DNA of 64,000 nt from NCBI RefSeq assembly GCF_017368475.1, contig NZ_JAFNJE010000010.1:62001-126000 (forward strand), written 5' to 3'. This DNA is from Alteromonas sp. 5E99-2 (lineage in GTDB: Bacteria > Pseudomonadota > Gammaproteobacteria > Enterobacterales > Alteromonadaceae). Made by a program: the position numbers and the translations under genes. The notes beneath the pieces were generated by a model. It worked only from the letters and a program-made list of their open reading frames with translations, made no database searches and was not told the origin of the DNA. How positions within the stretch are numbered: position 1 is the first letter of the stretch; each line of letters starts with the position of its first letter. Positions 26,841 through 36,094 of the stretch are shown one piece after another.

Positions 26841-27689
26841 ATGGAAGAGAACAATACATCTCCGTCTAACGACAACAATACCTTGTCTCGCAGAGAAACC
26901 AGAGAAACGTTAACGCCTTTTGCCTTTGAACTTGACACCTCCTTGTTTGGCTCTCCACTAGCTACTCCTAGCAAACGATTTTTTGCACTTTTAGTAGACT
27001 GTTTTGCTGTTGCTCTTCTGAGTGAAGCGCCAGGAGAGTTACTTGCCATAGCAATAGCAATCACCTTGTATAGAATGGGCAACCACAAATTATTAGCCAA
27101 CAATGCGAACAAAAAGAAACATAGACAAAGAAAGATAATTCGCGTCATTGGTGTCATTACTCTTTGCGTGCTGCTAATCGATTTGTTACCTCGCTACTTC
27201 GATAAATTTAATACCTCTAATCCAGATTATGTAAACGCGCCTATACAAGATGATTTTGACATTGAAAAAATGTCGGAATTTTCACCAAGTGAGTTAAATG
27301 AATTAACTCAAAGTGCTATCGAATTAGCGAAAGTTAAAGCCTCTGCACAAGAAAAACGCCCTATTTATTCTGTACTCGAATACATCAAAAGTTTAATTAA
27401 TGATTTAGGATTAGGGTTTGGTTGGGCAGCCTTTTATTTCACTGTTTTAACCTCAATATGGAAAGGTCAAACCCTCGGGAAAAAATTATTTAAGATTAGA
27501 GTTCTACAACTAGACGGCACCCCTATATCCTTATGGGATAGTTTTGGCCGCTATGGCGGTTATGGCGCAGGGATCGCTACAGGGTTACTTGGCTTCTTAC
27601 AAATATTTTGGGACCCAAATCGACAGGCTATTCACGATAAAATATCGTCTACGGTTGTTATTGATAATAACAAACAAAACCTAGCCTGA
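26841..27689 (+). CDS. RDD family membrane protein
   Basis: 282 residues. The RDD domain is recognisable: PSKRFFALLVDCFAVALLSE carries the arginine and first aspartate, TLGKKLFKIRVLQLDG the conserved Gly-Lys-Lys region, and IFWDPNRQAIHDKISSTVVI the second signature. Hydrophobic segments lie at about 47-80, 104-122, 192-212 and 235-258. A longer polar insert (about 125-180) separates the first pair from the RDD core. RDD proteins are inner-membrane proteins, some linked to transport or osmolarity; the function here is unknown. It is convergent with the BNR protein. Confidence 0.85.
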   Translation: MEENNTSPSNDNNTLSRRETRETLTPFAFELDTSLFGSPLATPSKRFFALLVDCFAVALLSEAPGELLAIAIAITLYRMGNHKLLANNANKKKHRQRKIIRVIGVITLCVLLIDLLPRYFDKFNTSNPDYVNAPIQDDFDIEKMSEFSPSELNELTQSAIELAKVKASAQEKRPIYSVLEYIKSLINDLGLGFGWAAFYFTVLTSIWKGQTLGKKLFKIRVLQLDGTPISLWDSFGRYGGYGAGIATGLLGFLQIFWDPNRQAIHDKISSTVVIDNNKQNLA

Positions 27690-27736
27690 GGCCTATTTAC
27701 TATTTAAATCACAACTTTTCATTATCGATTTTAGCA

Positions 27737-27770
27737 TCAAGTGTAATGGCAAAATTGCCATTACACTTGA
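27737..27770. terminator. Long hairpin between convergent genes
   Basis: TCAAGTGTAATGGCAA (27737-27752) and its exact complement TTGCCATTACACTTGA (27755-27770) are separated by two bases, making a 34-base near-perfect palindrome. It ends both the RDD gene and the minus-strand BNR gene. Confidence 0.85.
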
Positions 27771-27786
27771 TTATTTAACTCAGTAT

Positions 27787-30700
27787 TTAAAGAGTATCAA
27801 GGTGGCGCAAGCCGTTGTTAGTTAGTGATTGATTCAATGGATCTATCTTATCTTTGAATAAGGCTTCCAACTGTATTTGATAGCCTTTCCATTGAGTATC
27901 TAAATCGTTAAGACGTTGAACAGCGCCCGCTTGAACAGGTGCTCCCGTCTGATCAAAATTCCCCATCAAAAACTGTACTTGGCGATCAAGCATGTTTGGC
28001 CAATTAATATCATCTTCAAAAGTGGTGTGCTTAGGCTGGATAATAAGCGCTTCCCACAGACTAATTTCATTTAAAATACTATCGATAGTTCCTTGATTTG
28101 ATTCACTCAACGTCGTATCCATAGCTTTTAGTTCAGTTAGACGCTTACGTACATTTCGAGCTTTTTGTAAGTGGGACATCATTTCGTTAAACAGAGCAGC
28201 TGTAGCTTCAATGTGCTTATCAACATCTGCTAATAAAGCCTGATCCGCTTCTTCTCTTGGGTCAGCCAATACCTTGAAATTGGTTGTTTCGGAATAATCG
28301 CCCACCCGCAGAGTCGCTGAGTAGTCGCCGGGCATGACTCGAGCTCCTTCCCAGCCGCCGAACAACCTAACATTGTTAATGCAATTCAGTGGCGCTCTGC
28401 GCATATTCCACTGCCATTGATTATAGCCTTTTTTCGTTGAAGGGTGGCTAAATCTTACTGGTGATCTAGCATCTTGGTTACCAATTGCGCACGCTTCAAA
28501 CTCACTTGCAGATGATGATATTTGGCGAACAACTTTTCCATCGCTATTCTTAATATCTATGATTAGCGCTTCATCTAGTGCTAAATCTTCATTCAAGTAA
28601 TAACGAAATAGCACACCTCGTGGTGGGTTTTTAGCTTGTGGAATATCACTTCCCATACCGCCACGCTGAGCGCGAGAACCGTCAACGGGAGAATAAACGT
28701 GAAGTGATTTATTAATAAACTGGCTATTTGCGTCTCGTATTGGCTCGATGTTATCCAAAATATAAAAACCACGGCCTTGAGTTGCAATAACCACGTCATT
28801 GTCTTTCACTTTGATATCAGTGATAGGCACAGGTGGTAAGTTGAGTTTAAGCGACTGCCAATGGCTACCGTCATCAAAACTAACAAACATACCGCTTTCC
28901 GTTCCCGCAAACAGTAGCCCTTCTCTCTCGCTGTCTTCTCGTACTACCCTTACAAAGGCCTCTTCAGGTAAACCTTTATCTATGCGCTTCCAGCGTTTTC
29001 CGTAATTTTTTGTGACGTATATGTAGGGTTTAAAATCGTTCAGTTTGTAACCCGTCACCGCAATATAAGCTTTGCCAGGTTGATGTGGGCTAATTTCAAT
29101 GGCGTTTACCTGAGCTTCCCCTTTTTTATGAGGGGTGATATTGCTCCAGCTTTTGCCTTCATCACGTGTAATAGATAAAGTACCGTCATCAGCCCCTACC
29201 CATATTTCGCCAAACTCATGAGGCGATTCAGCTAAATAAAACAGTGTATTGTAGTACTCTGCTCCCGCTTGCTCATTAGTAATAGGACCGCCATTTAAAC
29301 CTTGTTTAGATAAATCGTTACGGGTTAAATCGGGACTAATTTCCTGCCAGTTAATGCCTCTATCCGCGGTTTTTAATAATTTCTGTGTTCCGTAATACAC
29401 AATATTCGGTTTATGTTGTGACACCAAAACCGGTGCATTCCAGTTTGTTCGATATTTTTGGTCTTTAGCATCGCGGCCAAATACGTATTCGGGGTAAGGC
29501 ATAATGGGCCGTGTACGCCCCGTGTCACGATCAAACTCTGTTAACGTGGCATTGATTGTGGTTGCGTAAACATATTTTGGGTTATTTTCATCAAACGAAA
29601 TATGCGCACTTTCGCCACCCCCAACTGAAAATTGGTCTTCGTAACCAATACCTGAATCACGTGTCCTAGAAGGAGAAGCCAAGGTAGTGTTATCTTGCTG
29701 TCCGCCGTAAATATTGTAGGGTGATAGATTGTCGGTTACGACACGGTAAAACTGTGCTGTGGGCTGGTTGTAAATACTCGACCAAGATTCCCCGCCATCA
29801 AATGTAATCGTTGCTCCGCCATCATTGGCATTTACCATATTATTACTGTTGTCTGGATTAATCCAAAGATCATGGGTATCGCCATGAGGTAAGGGACGCG
29901 ACGTAAAGTTTTTGCCTCCATCGATAGACTTAAACAAGTTTACGTTCATAACATAAACTGTGTTTTCATCGTTAGGGTCTGCTTTAATATGATTGTAATA
30001 CCAAGAACGAGCACGCAATATTGTATCGCCATTTAACAGTGTCCAACTGTTGCCACCGTTATCTGAGCGGAACAAGCCACCATCTTCAGCTTCAACTATG
30101 GCATATAGGCGCTTTGGGTTTGCTGCAGAGACATCTATACCAATTTTGCCAACAGTTTCAGGTAGACCTTTAGATAGCTTTTCCCATGTATTACCAGCAT
30201 CCGTAGATTTATAAATACCACTGCCTTCTCCACCTGATTTTACATACCAAGGCTTACGGCCGTGGTTCCACATCGCAGCGTAAAGAATTCTTGGATTAGA
30301 TGGGTCAATAACTAAATCTGCTGCGCCCGTTTCAGCATTCACTTTTAACACATGTTGCCATGTTTTCCCGCCGTCAGTGGTTTTGAAAACCCCTCTTTCT
30401 TCGTTCGGCGCCCAAATATTACCTTGCACTGCAACCCAAACAATATCAGGATTTGTTGGATGGACTCGTATTTTAGGAATTTGTCCTCGGGTATCTAATC
30501 CCACTAACGACCAATTTTCGCCACCGTCAGTGGATTTATAAACCCCCTTACCATGACTCGTAGTTACGCCGCGAATGGGCCCTTCACCCGTTCCAACATA
30601 AAGGATTGAAGCATCAGAAGGTGCAACAGCAACAGCACCTATGGTACCTACTGCAAAGTCTTTATCAGACAAGGGTTTCCAAGATACACCTGCATTCTCA

Positions 30701-30933
30701 GTTTTCCATACGCCACCGCCTGTGGTTCCCATATAATATAATTGAGGGTTACCAGTAACACCCGTAACTGCAACCGACCGGCCTCCGCGATATGGGCCTG
30801 CAAATCGATATTCCATTTTATCGAATAATACGGGGGGAACTGTTTCATCCAGTGCATAGGAAAAATTAGCGACGCCGAACAGCGCACAACTAAAAACCAT
30901 AGCTTTTGCGTAGGTTTTAGATAAGAATGTCAT
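27787..30933 (-). CDS. Exported BNR/sortilin-like beta-propeller protein
   Basis: 1048 residues, signal peptide 1-27 (ANFSYA). Many Asp-box repeats of the S-x-D-x-G-x-x-W type occur: STDGGENW, TTDGGKTW, STDAGNTW, RSDNGGNSW, TFDGGESW, TRDEGKSW and FDDGSHW. They form one or two 7- to 10-bladed propellers in the sortilin/VPS10-like glycosyl hydrolase style, spanning about residues 30-720. The last 300 residues hold a beta-sandwich (about 740-900) and a helical C-terminal part (VDKHIEATAALFNEMMSHLQ). Despite the sialidase-like fold I see no catalytic set, so it may be a binding protein. Alteromonads often carry such genes. Confidence 0.85.
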   Translation of the reverse strand: MTFLSKTYAKAMVFSCALFGVANFSYALDETVPPVLFDKMEYRFAGPYRGGRSVAVTGVTGNPQLYYMGTTGGGVWKTENAGVSWKPLSDKDFAVGTIGAVAVAPSDASILYVGTGEGPIRGVTTSHGKGVYKSTDGGENWSLVGLDTRGQIPKIRVHPTNPDIVWVAVQGNIWAPNEERGVFKTTDGGKTWQHVLKVNAETGAADLVIDPSNPRILYAAMWNHGRKPWYVKSGGEGSGIYKSTDAGNTWEKLSKGLPETVGKIGIDVSAANPKRLYAIVEAEDGGLFRSDNGGNSWTLLNGDTILRARSWYYNHIKADPNDENTVYVMNVNLFKSIDGGKNFTSRPLPHGDTHDLWINPDNSNNMVNANDGGATITFDGGESWSSIYNQPTAQFYRVVTDNLSPYNIYGGQQDNTTLASPSRTRDSGIGYEDQFSVGGGESAHISFDENNPKYVYATTINATLTEFDRDTGRTRPIMPYPEYVFGRDAKDQKYRTNWNAPVLVSQHKPNIVYYGTQKLLKTADRGINWQEISPDLTRNDLSKQGLNGGPITNEQAGAEYYNTLFYLAESPHEFGEIWVGADDGTLSITRDEGKSWSNITPHKKGEAQVNAIEISPHQPGKAYIAVTGYKLNDFKPYIYVTKNYGKRWKRIDKGLPEEAFVRVVREDSEREGLLFAGTESGMFVSFDDGSHWQSLKLNLPPVPITDIKVKDNDVVIATQGRGFYILDNIEPIRDANSQFINKSLHVYSPVDGSRAQRGGMGSDIPQAKNPPRGVLFRYYLNEDLALDEALIIDIKNSDGKVVRQISSSASEFEACAIGNQDARSPVRFSHPSTKKGYNQWQWNMRRAPLNCINNVRLFGGWEGARVMPGDYSATLRVGDYSETTNFKVLADPREEADQALLADVDKHIEATAALFNEMMSHLQKARNVRKRLTELKAMDTTLSESNQGTIDSILNEISLWEALIIQPKHTTFEDDINWPNMLDRQVQFLMGNFDQTGAPVQAGAVQRLNDLDTQWKGYQIQLEALFKDKIDPLNQSLTNNGLRHLDTL

Positions 30934-31328
30934 ATTAAATTCAATCCAGTGTGTTTTCGATTATAATTATAGTGTTGATAGATTACGCGCGTTCGTACCG
31001 AACATGAATAGCGACTTAGCGTTCTCAGCACGTTTATTCGTAACCTCATCGATTTAGCCGTGCTTTAATCAAATCTAGTCAAAAGCGCTCATTTACTGGA
31101 ACAAATCTGATAATGCTAGTCACTTAAAACAATGATGAGTTAAAAACACTGGCATTATTTATTCTAGTATAAAGGAGTACATATTACAGGATGCTTATCC
31201 TAATGATTGTCCAGAATATACGTGTAGTTAACCTTTCTAAAGTTACCAACCACCTCAAACCATCTTGTTATAAATTAGTGCCCAACGTATGCTTTGCAAA
31301 ATTATCGCATAAGTAAATTTATTCAAAC
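30934..31328. other. Intergenic region, no gene seen
   Basis: 395 bases between the divergent BNR gene and the His-containing small protein. I saw no operator, no RNA gene and no credible open frame. Promoters for both neighbours must lie here. Confidence 0.35.
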
Positions 31329-31655
31329 GTGACTCTTTTTTCCACAACCACGCTAAAAACTAAGCATCGTCATTTATATGCATTGATGCTTTTTGTGGTT
31401 CTAATTGTCGCAAACCAGTACTACCACCAAGTACAAATCACACATCACCACGATGCTTCTGTCCAAACATCTGTCGCTGAAGTTGAAATAGAAACCGAAG
31501 AAAGAGGTATAGAAGATTTTATAATACCTTCTGTCGTTCCCATACATCATTTCTATTCGTTCATAGTCACATGGGTATATGCACAAACACGAGAACTAAA
31601 ACATTCTCATTTCAAGTATACCCAACCACCAACACGAGCCCCGCCAGCTTTCTAA
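31329..31655 (+). CDS. Small His-containing membrane protein preceding the efflux operon
   Basis: 108 residues from a GTG at 31329; an internal ATG at 31386 is an alternative. A single hydrophobic segment (about 17-30, LYALMLFVVLIVANQ) is followed by ITHHHDAS, an acidic stretch (VEIETEERGIEDF), and a VPIHHFYSFIVTWVY segment that may be a second weak span. Histidines are frequent (HHH, HH, HSH). No ribosome site is clear at either start. The gene lies 155 bases before the RND adaptor on the same strand, whose mature N-terminus is also His-rich. It could be a metal-binding accessory, or a spurious frame. Confidence 0.4.
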   Translation: MTLFSTTTLKTKHRHLYALMLFVVLIVANQYYHQVQITHHHDASVQTSVAEVEIETEERGIEDFIIPSVVPIHHFYSFIVTWVYAQTRELKHSHFKYTQPPTRAPPAF

Positions 31656-31810
31656 AATAAACATAACCTGTTGTATTTAAATATATTAAAAATTTAGCCT
31701 GTCACTGTTACAGAGAGATTTTGGTATGTCCGCTCGCCTAATTTTAGGCCGGAAACCATCTCGCTAATAGTGGCTTGCTGTGTATATCAAAATTAGAAAG
31801 AAGATTTTTT

Positions 31811-32896
31811 ATGAATAAAAAAATACTGGTAACAGTAAGTGTAATGACGTCTATTTTAAGTGCTTGTAGTCACGACGAACACCAAAATCACCATGAAACG
31901 TTACAATTTGAGGTAACCAATCCTTTTCGCAAAGACAGCACATTGGTTAAAGAATACGTTAGCCAAATTCATGCAATTCAGCACATAGAACTCCGCGCAA
32001 TGGAAAAAGGTTATGTGCAACAGACCTTTGTTGATGAAGGTCAAACCGTAGAACAAAATCAAACTATGTTCAAAATAACTCCAACCTTATATCAGGCTGA
32101 GCTCCATAAAGCCCAAGCTCAAGCAAAAGCGGCGAAAATAGAGTACGAAAATACTAAAGCTCTAATGGAAAAAAACATCGTTTCACCCAATGAACTAGCC
32201 ATTGTTAAAGCAGAATATGAGACAGCGGTGGCCGAGGTCGAATTGGCACAAGCACATTTAGATTTCACGAATATTCGAGCACCCTTTACTGGAAAGCTCG
32301 ACCGTTTAGAAGTTCGAACGGGAAGCTTAGCTGATGAAGGAGAGCTGTTAACTACGCTCTCTGATCTAAGTGAAATGTGGGTGTATTTTAATGTTCCTGA
32401 ATCTGAATATTTAGATTACATGCAAAACGACACTCCCATAATCAACACTAAGGTACAGTTAAAATTAGCCAATGACTCCATTTATCCGCAACAAGGAATA
32501 ATTGATGCTGTTGAAGCTGATTTCGATAATCACACCGGTACTATTGAAATGCGAGCCTCTTTTCCTAACTCCGAAGAACTATTACGCCATGGGCAAACTG
32601 GTAATATATTAATTGATGTTCCTTATAAAAATACGCTTGTAATCCCCCAAAAAGCAACCTTTCAAATTCTCGACCAAACCTATGTTTACGTAGTCGATAG
32701 CGAAAATGTTGTTACTCCCAGACACATTACCATTGCAGCTGAATTACCTCATGTATTTATTGTTGAGCATGGGTTGGATGAAAAAGACACATTGCTTATC
32801 GAAGGTTTACGCCGTGTACACAACGGCGATCACATCGATCCAATTCGCATATCTGCGCAAGATGCTCTTGCAGCCCTAGCACTAGAAGCAGAATAA
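31811..32896 (+). CDS. RND efflux periplasmic adaptor (membrane fusion lipoprotein)
   Basis: 361 residues. The signal peptide ends in a lipobox, ILSAC (Cys19), so the protein is anchored as a lipoprotein; the mature end starts CSHDEHQNHHET, with four histidines. A barrel-sandwich (lipoyl) half appears at IELRAMEKGYVQQTFVDEGQ, a helical hairpin in the middle (YQAELHKAQAQAKAAKIEYE), the second half at NIRAPFTGKLDRLEVRTGSL, and beta-barrel and membrane-proximal domains after it. It couples the inner-membrane pump to the outer-membrane channel. Start: ATG 31811, with AGAAGA upstream. The pump gene starts 10 bases downstream. Confidence 0.92.
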   Translation: MNKKILVTVSVMTSILSACSHDEHQNHHETLQFEVTNPFRKDSTLVKEYVSQIHAIQHIELRAMEKGYVQQTFVDEGQTVEQNQTMFKITPTLYQAELHKAQAQAKAAKIEYENTKALMEKNIVSPNELAIVKAEYETAVAEVELAQAHLDFTNIRAPFTGKLDRLEVRTGSLADEGELLTTLSDLSEMWVYFNVPESEYLDYMQNDTPIINTKVQLKLANDSIYPQQGIIDAVEADFDNHTGTIEMRASFPNSEELLRHGQTGNILIDVPYKNTLVIPQKATFQILDQTYVYVVDSENVVTPRHITIAAELPHVFIVEHGLDEKDTLLIEGLRRVHNGDHIDPIRISAQDALAALALEAE

Positions 32897-32905
32897 GGAA
32901 AAAAA

Positions 32906-35900
32906 ATGTTTGGCGTATTCATTAAACGGCCAGTTATGGCCATTATGTTATCTTTACTTATTGTTTTCATGGGTGTGTTAGCAAAGCTATCCCTACCTAC
33001 ATCTCAATTTCCAGATATTGCCCCCCCCAGGGTAATGATTTCCTTAGCTTATCCAGGCTCAAGTGCAGAAGTACTGGTAAAATCGTCATTGGTAACCATC
33101 GAACGGGCAATTAATGGTGTCCCCGGTATGAAATACATAGTGTCTGATGCTACCAGTGCCGGTGAAGCAACTATTCAAGTTATTTTTGACTTGGGTGTCG
33201 ATCCCAATCAAGCACTTATAAACGTTAAAACCCGCCTCGACCAAATCATGAGTAGACTGCCACAGTTAGTTCAACTAGAAGGTGTCGTTGTTCAACGAAT
33301 ACAACCTAGTATGTTGATGTATATCAATATTTTTAGTAAAGATAAGGAAGCCGATGAAAAATTTTTATATAACTATTCAAATATAAATCTGATACCGGAA
33401 ATACAACGAGTAAAAGGGATAGCTAGTGCCAAAATATTAGGTAGCAGGCAATACGCTATGCGAATTTGGCTGAAACCCGATCGAATGCGTGCCTATAATA
33501 TTTCCGTTGACGAAGTCATGGAATCATTGGATGAACAAAGCTTAATCGGTCGCCCGGGCCGTTTGGGAAGAAGCTCTGGCCTTGAGGCACAATCAAAAGA
33601 ATATGTTTTAGTGTACGAAGGGCGTTTCGATGAGCCCGAAGAGTATGAAAATATTATTATTCGCGCTGATTCAGAAGGTCACTTATTAAAACTACGAGAT
33701 ATTGCAGACGTCGAATTAAGTAGTGAATTTTTTGACATTTATTCAAATAAAGATGGTTACCCTTCAGCAGCAATCGTATTGAAGCAAAATTACGGCAGTA
33801 GCGCGAATGAAGTAATTGCTGAAGTTAAAGACAAAATCAAAGAGTTGGAAAAGTCGTTCCCTGCAGGAATGCAATATGAAATCAACTATGATGTGTCAAA
33901 ATTTTTAGACGCCTCTATTGACCAAGTTATTCACACTTTACTTGAAGCTTTCATATTGGTTTCTTTAGTTGTGTTCATATTTTTAGGTGATTGGCGCTCC
34001 ACCTTAATCCCGATTCTTGCCGTCCCAGTATCCTTAATCGGTACCTTCTTTTGTATGCAAGCATTTGACGTAAACATTAATCTAATTACGTTATTCGCCC
34101 TAGTATTAGCAATCGGTATTGTTGTAGATAACGCTATTGTTGTTGTAGAAGCCGTTCACGCAAAAATGGAACACGATTCAACAATGACACCTTATTTAGC
34201 GACGCAACAGGTTCTTGCTGAAATGGGAGGAGCAATTATCGCGATAACCTTAGTTATGGTGGCGGTGTTTGTTCCTCTTGTTTTCATGACAGGACCTGTT
34301 GGCGTATTTTATCGCCAATTTTCCATCACTATGGCTTCTTCTATTGTCATATCTTGTGTTGTGGCACTTTCTCTCACACCAGTACTGTGTGCAATGTTAT
34401 TAAAAAACCCACACACCCATGCTAAAAAGCGCACATTAATTAGCATTGCAATTGATAAATTTAATCATAGATTTGAAAAGATTACGGGGGGGTACAGCAA
34501 ACTTATCGGCGCACTAGTGACTCGAAGAAGTGTTACATTCTTAATTCTCGGGATTTTTATGATAGGCACTTTCTTCGTGAATCAAAGTTTACCATCGGGG
34601 TTTATTCCAGGTGAAGATCAAGGGCAACTATACGCCATTGTTCAAACGCCGCCAGGCACCACATTGGAATCTACGAATGAAATTTCTCGTGAATTGCAAA
34701 AAATCGCTCTCGATGTAGAAGGAGTCTCTTCGGTATCATCACTTGCTGGATATGAAATTCTTACGGAAGGACGTGGCTCCAATGCAGGTACGTGTTTGAT
34801 CAATCTAAAAGACTGGTCTGACAGAAACCAATCTGTTGAAGACATTATCGAAGAATTAGAATCCAAAACACATCATTTAGGTGCTGTCATTGAATATTTT
34901 GAACCACCTGTTGTACCTGGTTACGGCGCATCATCAGGGTTAGCTTTTAGATTACTGGATAAAACAAATAGTACAGACTACCAAGAGTTTGACAAAATCA
35001 ATAAAGAGTTCATGGCTGAACTAGCCAAGCGCAAGGAACTAAAAGGCTTGTTCACGTTTTATGCCGCAGATTACCCACAATATAAAATAGAAATAGATAA
35101 CCAAGTTGCAATGCAAAAAGGTGTATCTATTGGTCAAGCAATGGAGAATTTAAACATTCTAATTGGAAGCACATATGAGCAAGGGTTTATTCGCTTTAAC
35201 AACTTTTTTAAAGTCTATACTCAAAGTGCCCCTGAATATCGACGCTACCCTAGTGATTTACTCGATTATTATGTGCGTAACGAAGAAGGCGAAATGGTCC
35301 CTTATTCTGCCTTTATGAAGTTAGTTAAAACTCAAGGACCCAATGAAATAACTCGCTACAACTTGTATACATCAGCAGCTATTCGCGCAGCTGCAGCTGA
35401 CGGATACACTTCTGCTCAAGCAATACAAGCTGTAAGAGAAGTTGCTCAAGCCACCTTGCCCAATGGCTATGACATTGGTTGGGAAGGTTTATCTTATGAT
35501 GAAGCGCAACGGGGTAACGAAGCAATACTCATTTTTGCTGTTGTATTGTTATTTGTTTACATAGTGCTAGCTGCACAGTATGAAAGCCTTTTACTTCCGT
35601 TTGCGATTATTTTGTCTTTGCCTACAGGAATTTTAGGCTCATTACTTTTGCTTAAGTTGATGGGGCTCGCCAATGATGTATATGCTCAACTTGGTGTGGT
35701 CATGCTGGTTGGACTGCTAGGTAAAAATGCAGTACTTATTGTTGAGTATGCCGTACAAAAAAATCAACAAGGACTGCCATTAGCTAAAGCTGCAATTGAA
35801 GCCGCTACGGCTCGTTTCCGCCCTATATTAATGACGTCCTTTTCATTTGTCGCAGGCCTACTCCCCCTTGTACTAGCTACAGGTGCAGGTGCAGTCGGCA

Positions 35901-36094
35901 ACCGCACTATAGGTGCTTCTGCGTTAGGCGGTACACTTTTTGGAACCATATTCGGCGTAATTGTAATACCCGGTTTGTACTATATCTTCGCCAAGCTTGA
36001 AGGCGGTAGATCCTTAATAAAAGATGAAGACCATTTACCGTTAACAGAAACCTACCACTACAATAACGAGGAGCTCAAAGATGATTCACTATAA
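32906..36094 (+). CDS. RND multidrug efflux pump, HAE-1 type
   Basis: 1062 residues, the usual AcrB-type length. It has the 12-span RND plan with two large periplasmic loops. Proton-relay residues by position: GIVVDNAIVVVE has D408 and N409, whereas AcrB has two adjacent Asp (D407, D408); K940 in LLGKNAVLIVEYA matches AcrB K940. The N-terminus reads MFGVFIKRPVMAIMLSLLIV, then PDIAPPRVMISLAYPGSSAE. The sequence style is closer, from memory, to Bacteroidota-type HAE-1 pumps than to E. coli AcrB. Proton-driven export of amphiphilic compounds across both membranes is expected; the substrate is unknown. AAGGAA precedes the ATG. Confidence 0.93.
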   Translation: MFGVFIKRPVMAIMLSLLIVFMGVLAKLSLPTSQFPDIAPPRVMISLAYPGSSAEVLVKSSLVTIERAINGVPGMKYIVSDATSAGEATIQVIFDLGVDPNQALINVKTRLDQIMSRLPQLVQLEGVVVQRIQPSMLMYINIFSKDKEADEKFLYNYSNINLIPEIQRVKGIASAKILGSRQYAMRIWLKPDRMRAYNISVDEVMESLDEQSLIGRPGRLGRSSGLEAQSKEYVLVYEGRFDEPEEYENIIIRADSEGHLLKLRDIADVELSSEFFDIYSNKDGYPSAAIVLKQNYGSSANEVIAEVKDKIKELEKSFPAGMQYEINYDVSKFLDASIDQVIHTLLEAFILVSLVVFIFLGDWRSTLIPILAVPVSLIGTFFCMQAFDVNINLITLFALVLAIGIVVDNAIVVVEAVHAKMEHDSTMTPYLATQQVLAEMGGAIIAITLVMVAVFVPLVFMTGPVGVFYRQFSITMASSIVISCVVALSLTPVLCAMLLKNPHTHAKKRTLISIAIDKFNHRFEKITGGYSKLIGALVTRRSVTFLILGIFMIGTFFVNQSLPSGFIPGEDQGQLYAIVQTPPGTTLESTNEISRELQKIALDVEGVSSVSSLAGYEILTEGRGSNAGTCLINLKDWSDRNQSVEDIIEELESKTHHLGAVIEYFEPPVVPGYGASSGLAFRLLDKTNSTDYQEFDKINKEFMAELAKRKELKGLFTFYAADYPQYKIEIDNQVAMQKGVSIGQAMENLNILIGSTYEQGFIRFNNFFKVYTQSAPEYRRYPSDLLDYYVRNEEGEMVPYSAFMKLVKTQGPNEITRYNLYTSAAIRAAAADGYTSAQAIQAVREVAQATLPNGYDIGWEGLSYDEAQRGNEAILIFAVVLLFVYIVLAAQYESLLLPFAIILSLPTGILGSLLLLKLMGLANDVYAQLGVVMLVGLLGKNAVLIVEYAVQKNQQGLPLAKAAIEAATARFRPILMTSFSFVAGLLPLVLATGAGAVGNRTIGASALGGTLFGTIFGVIVIPGLYYIFAKLEGGRSLIKDEDHLPLTETYHYNNEELKDDSL

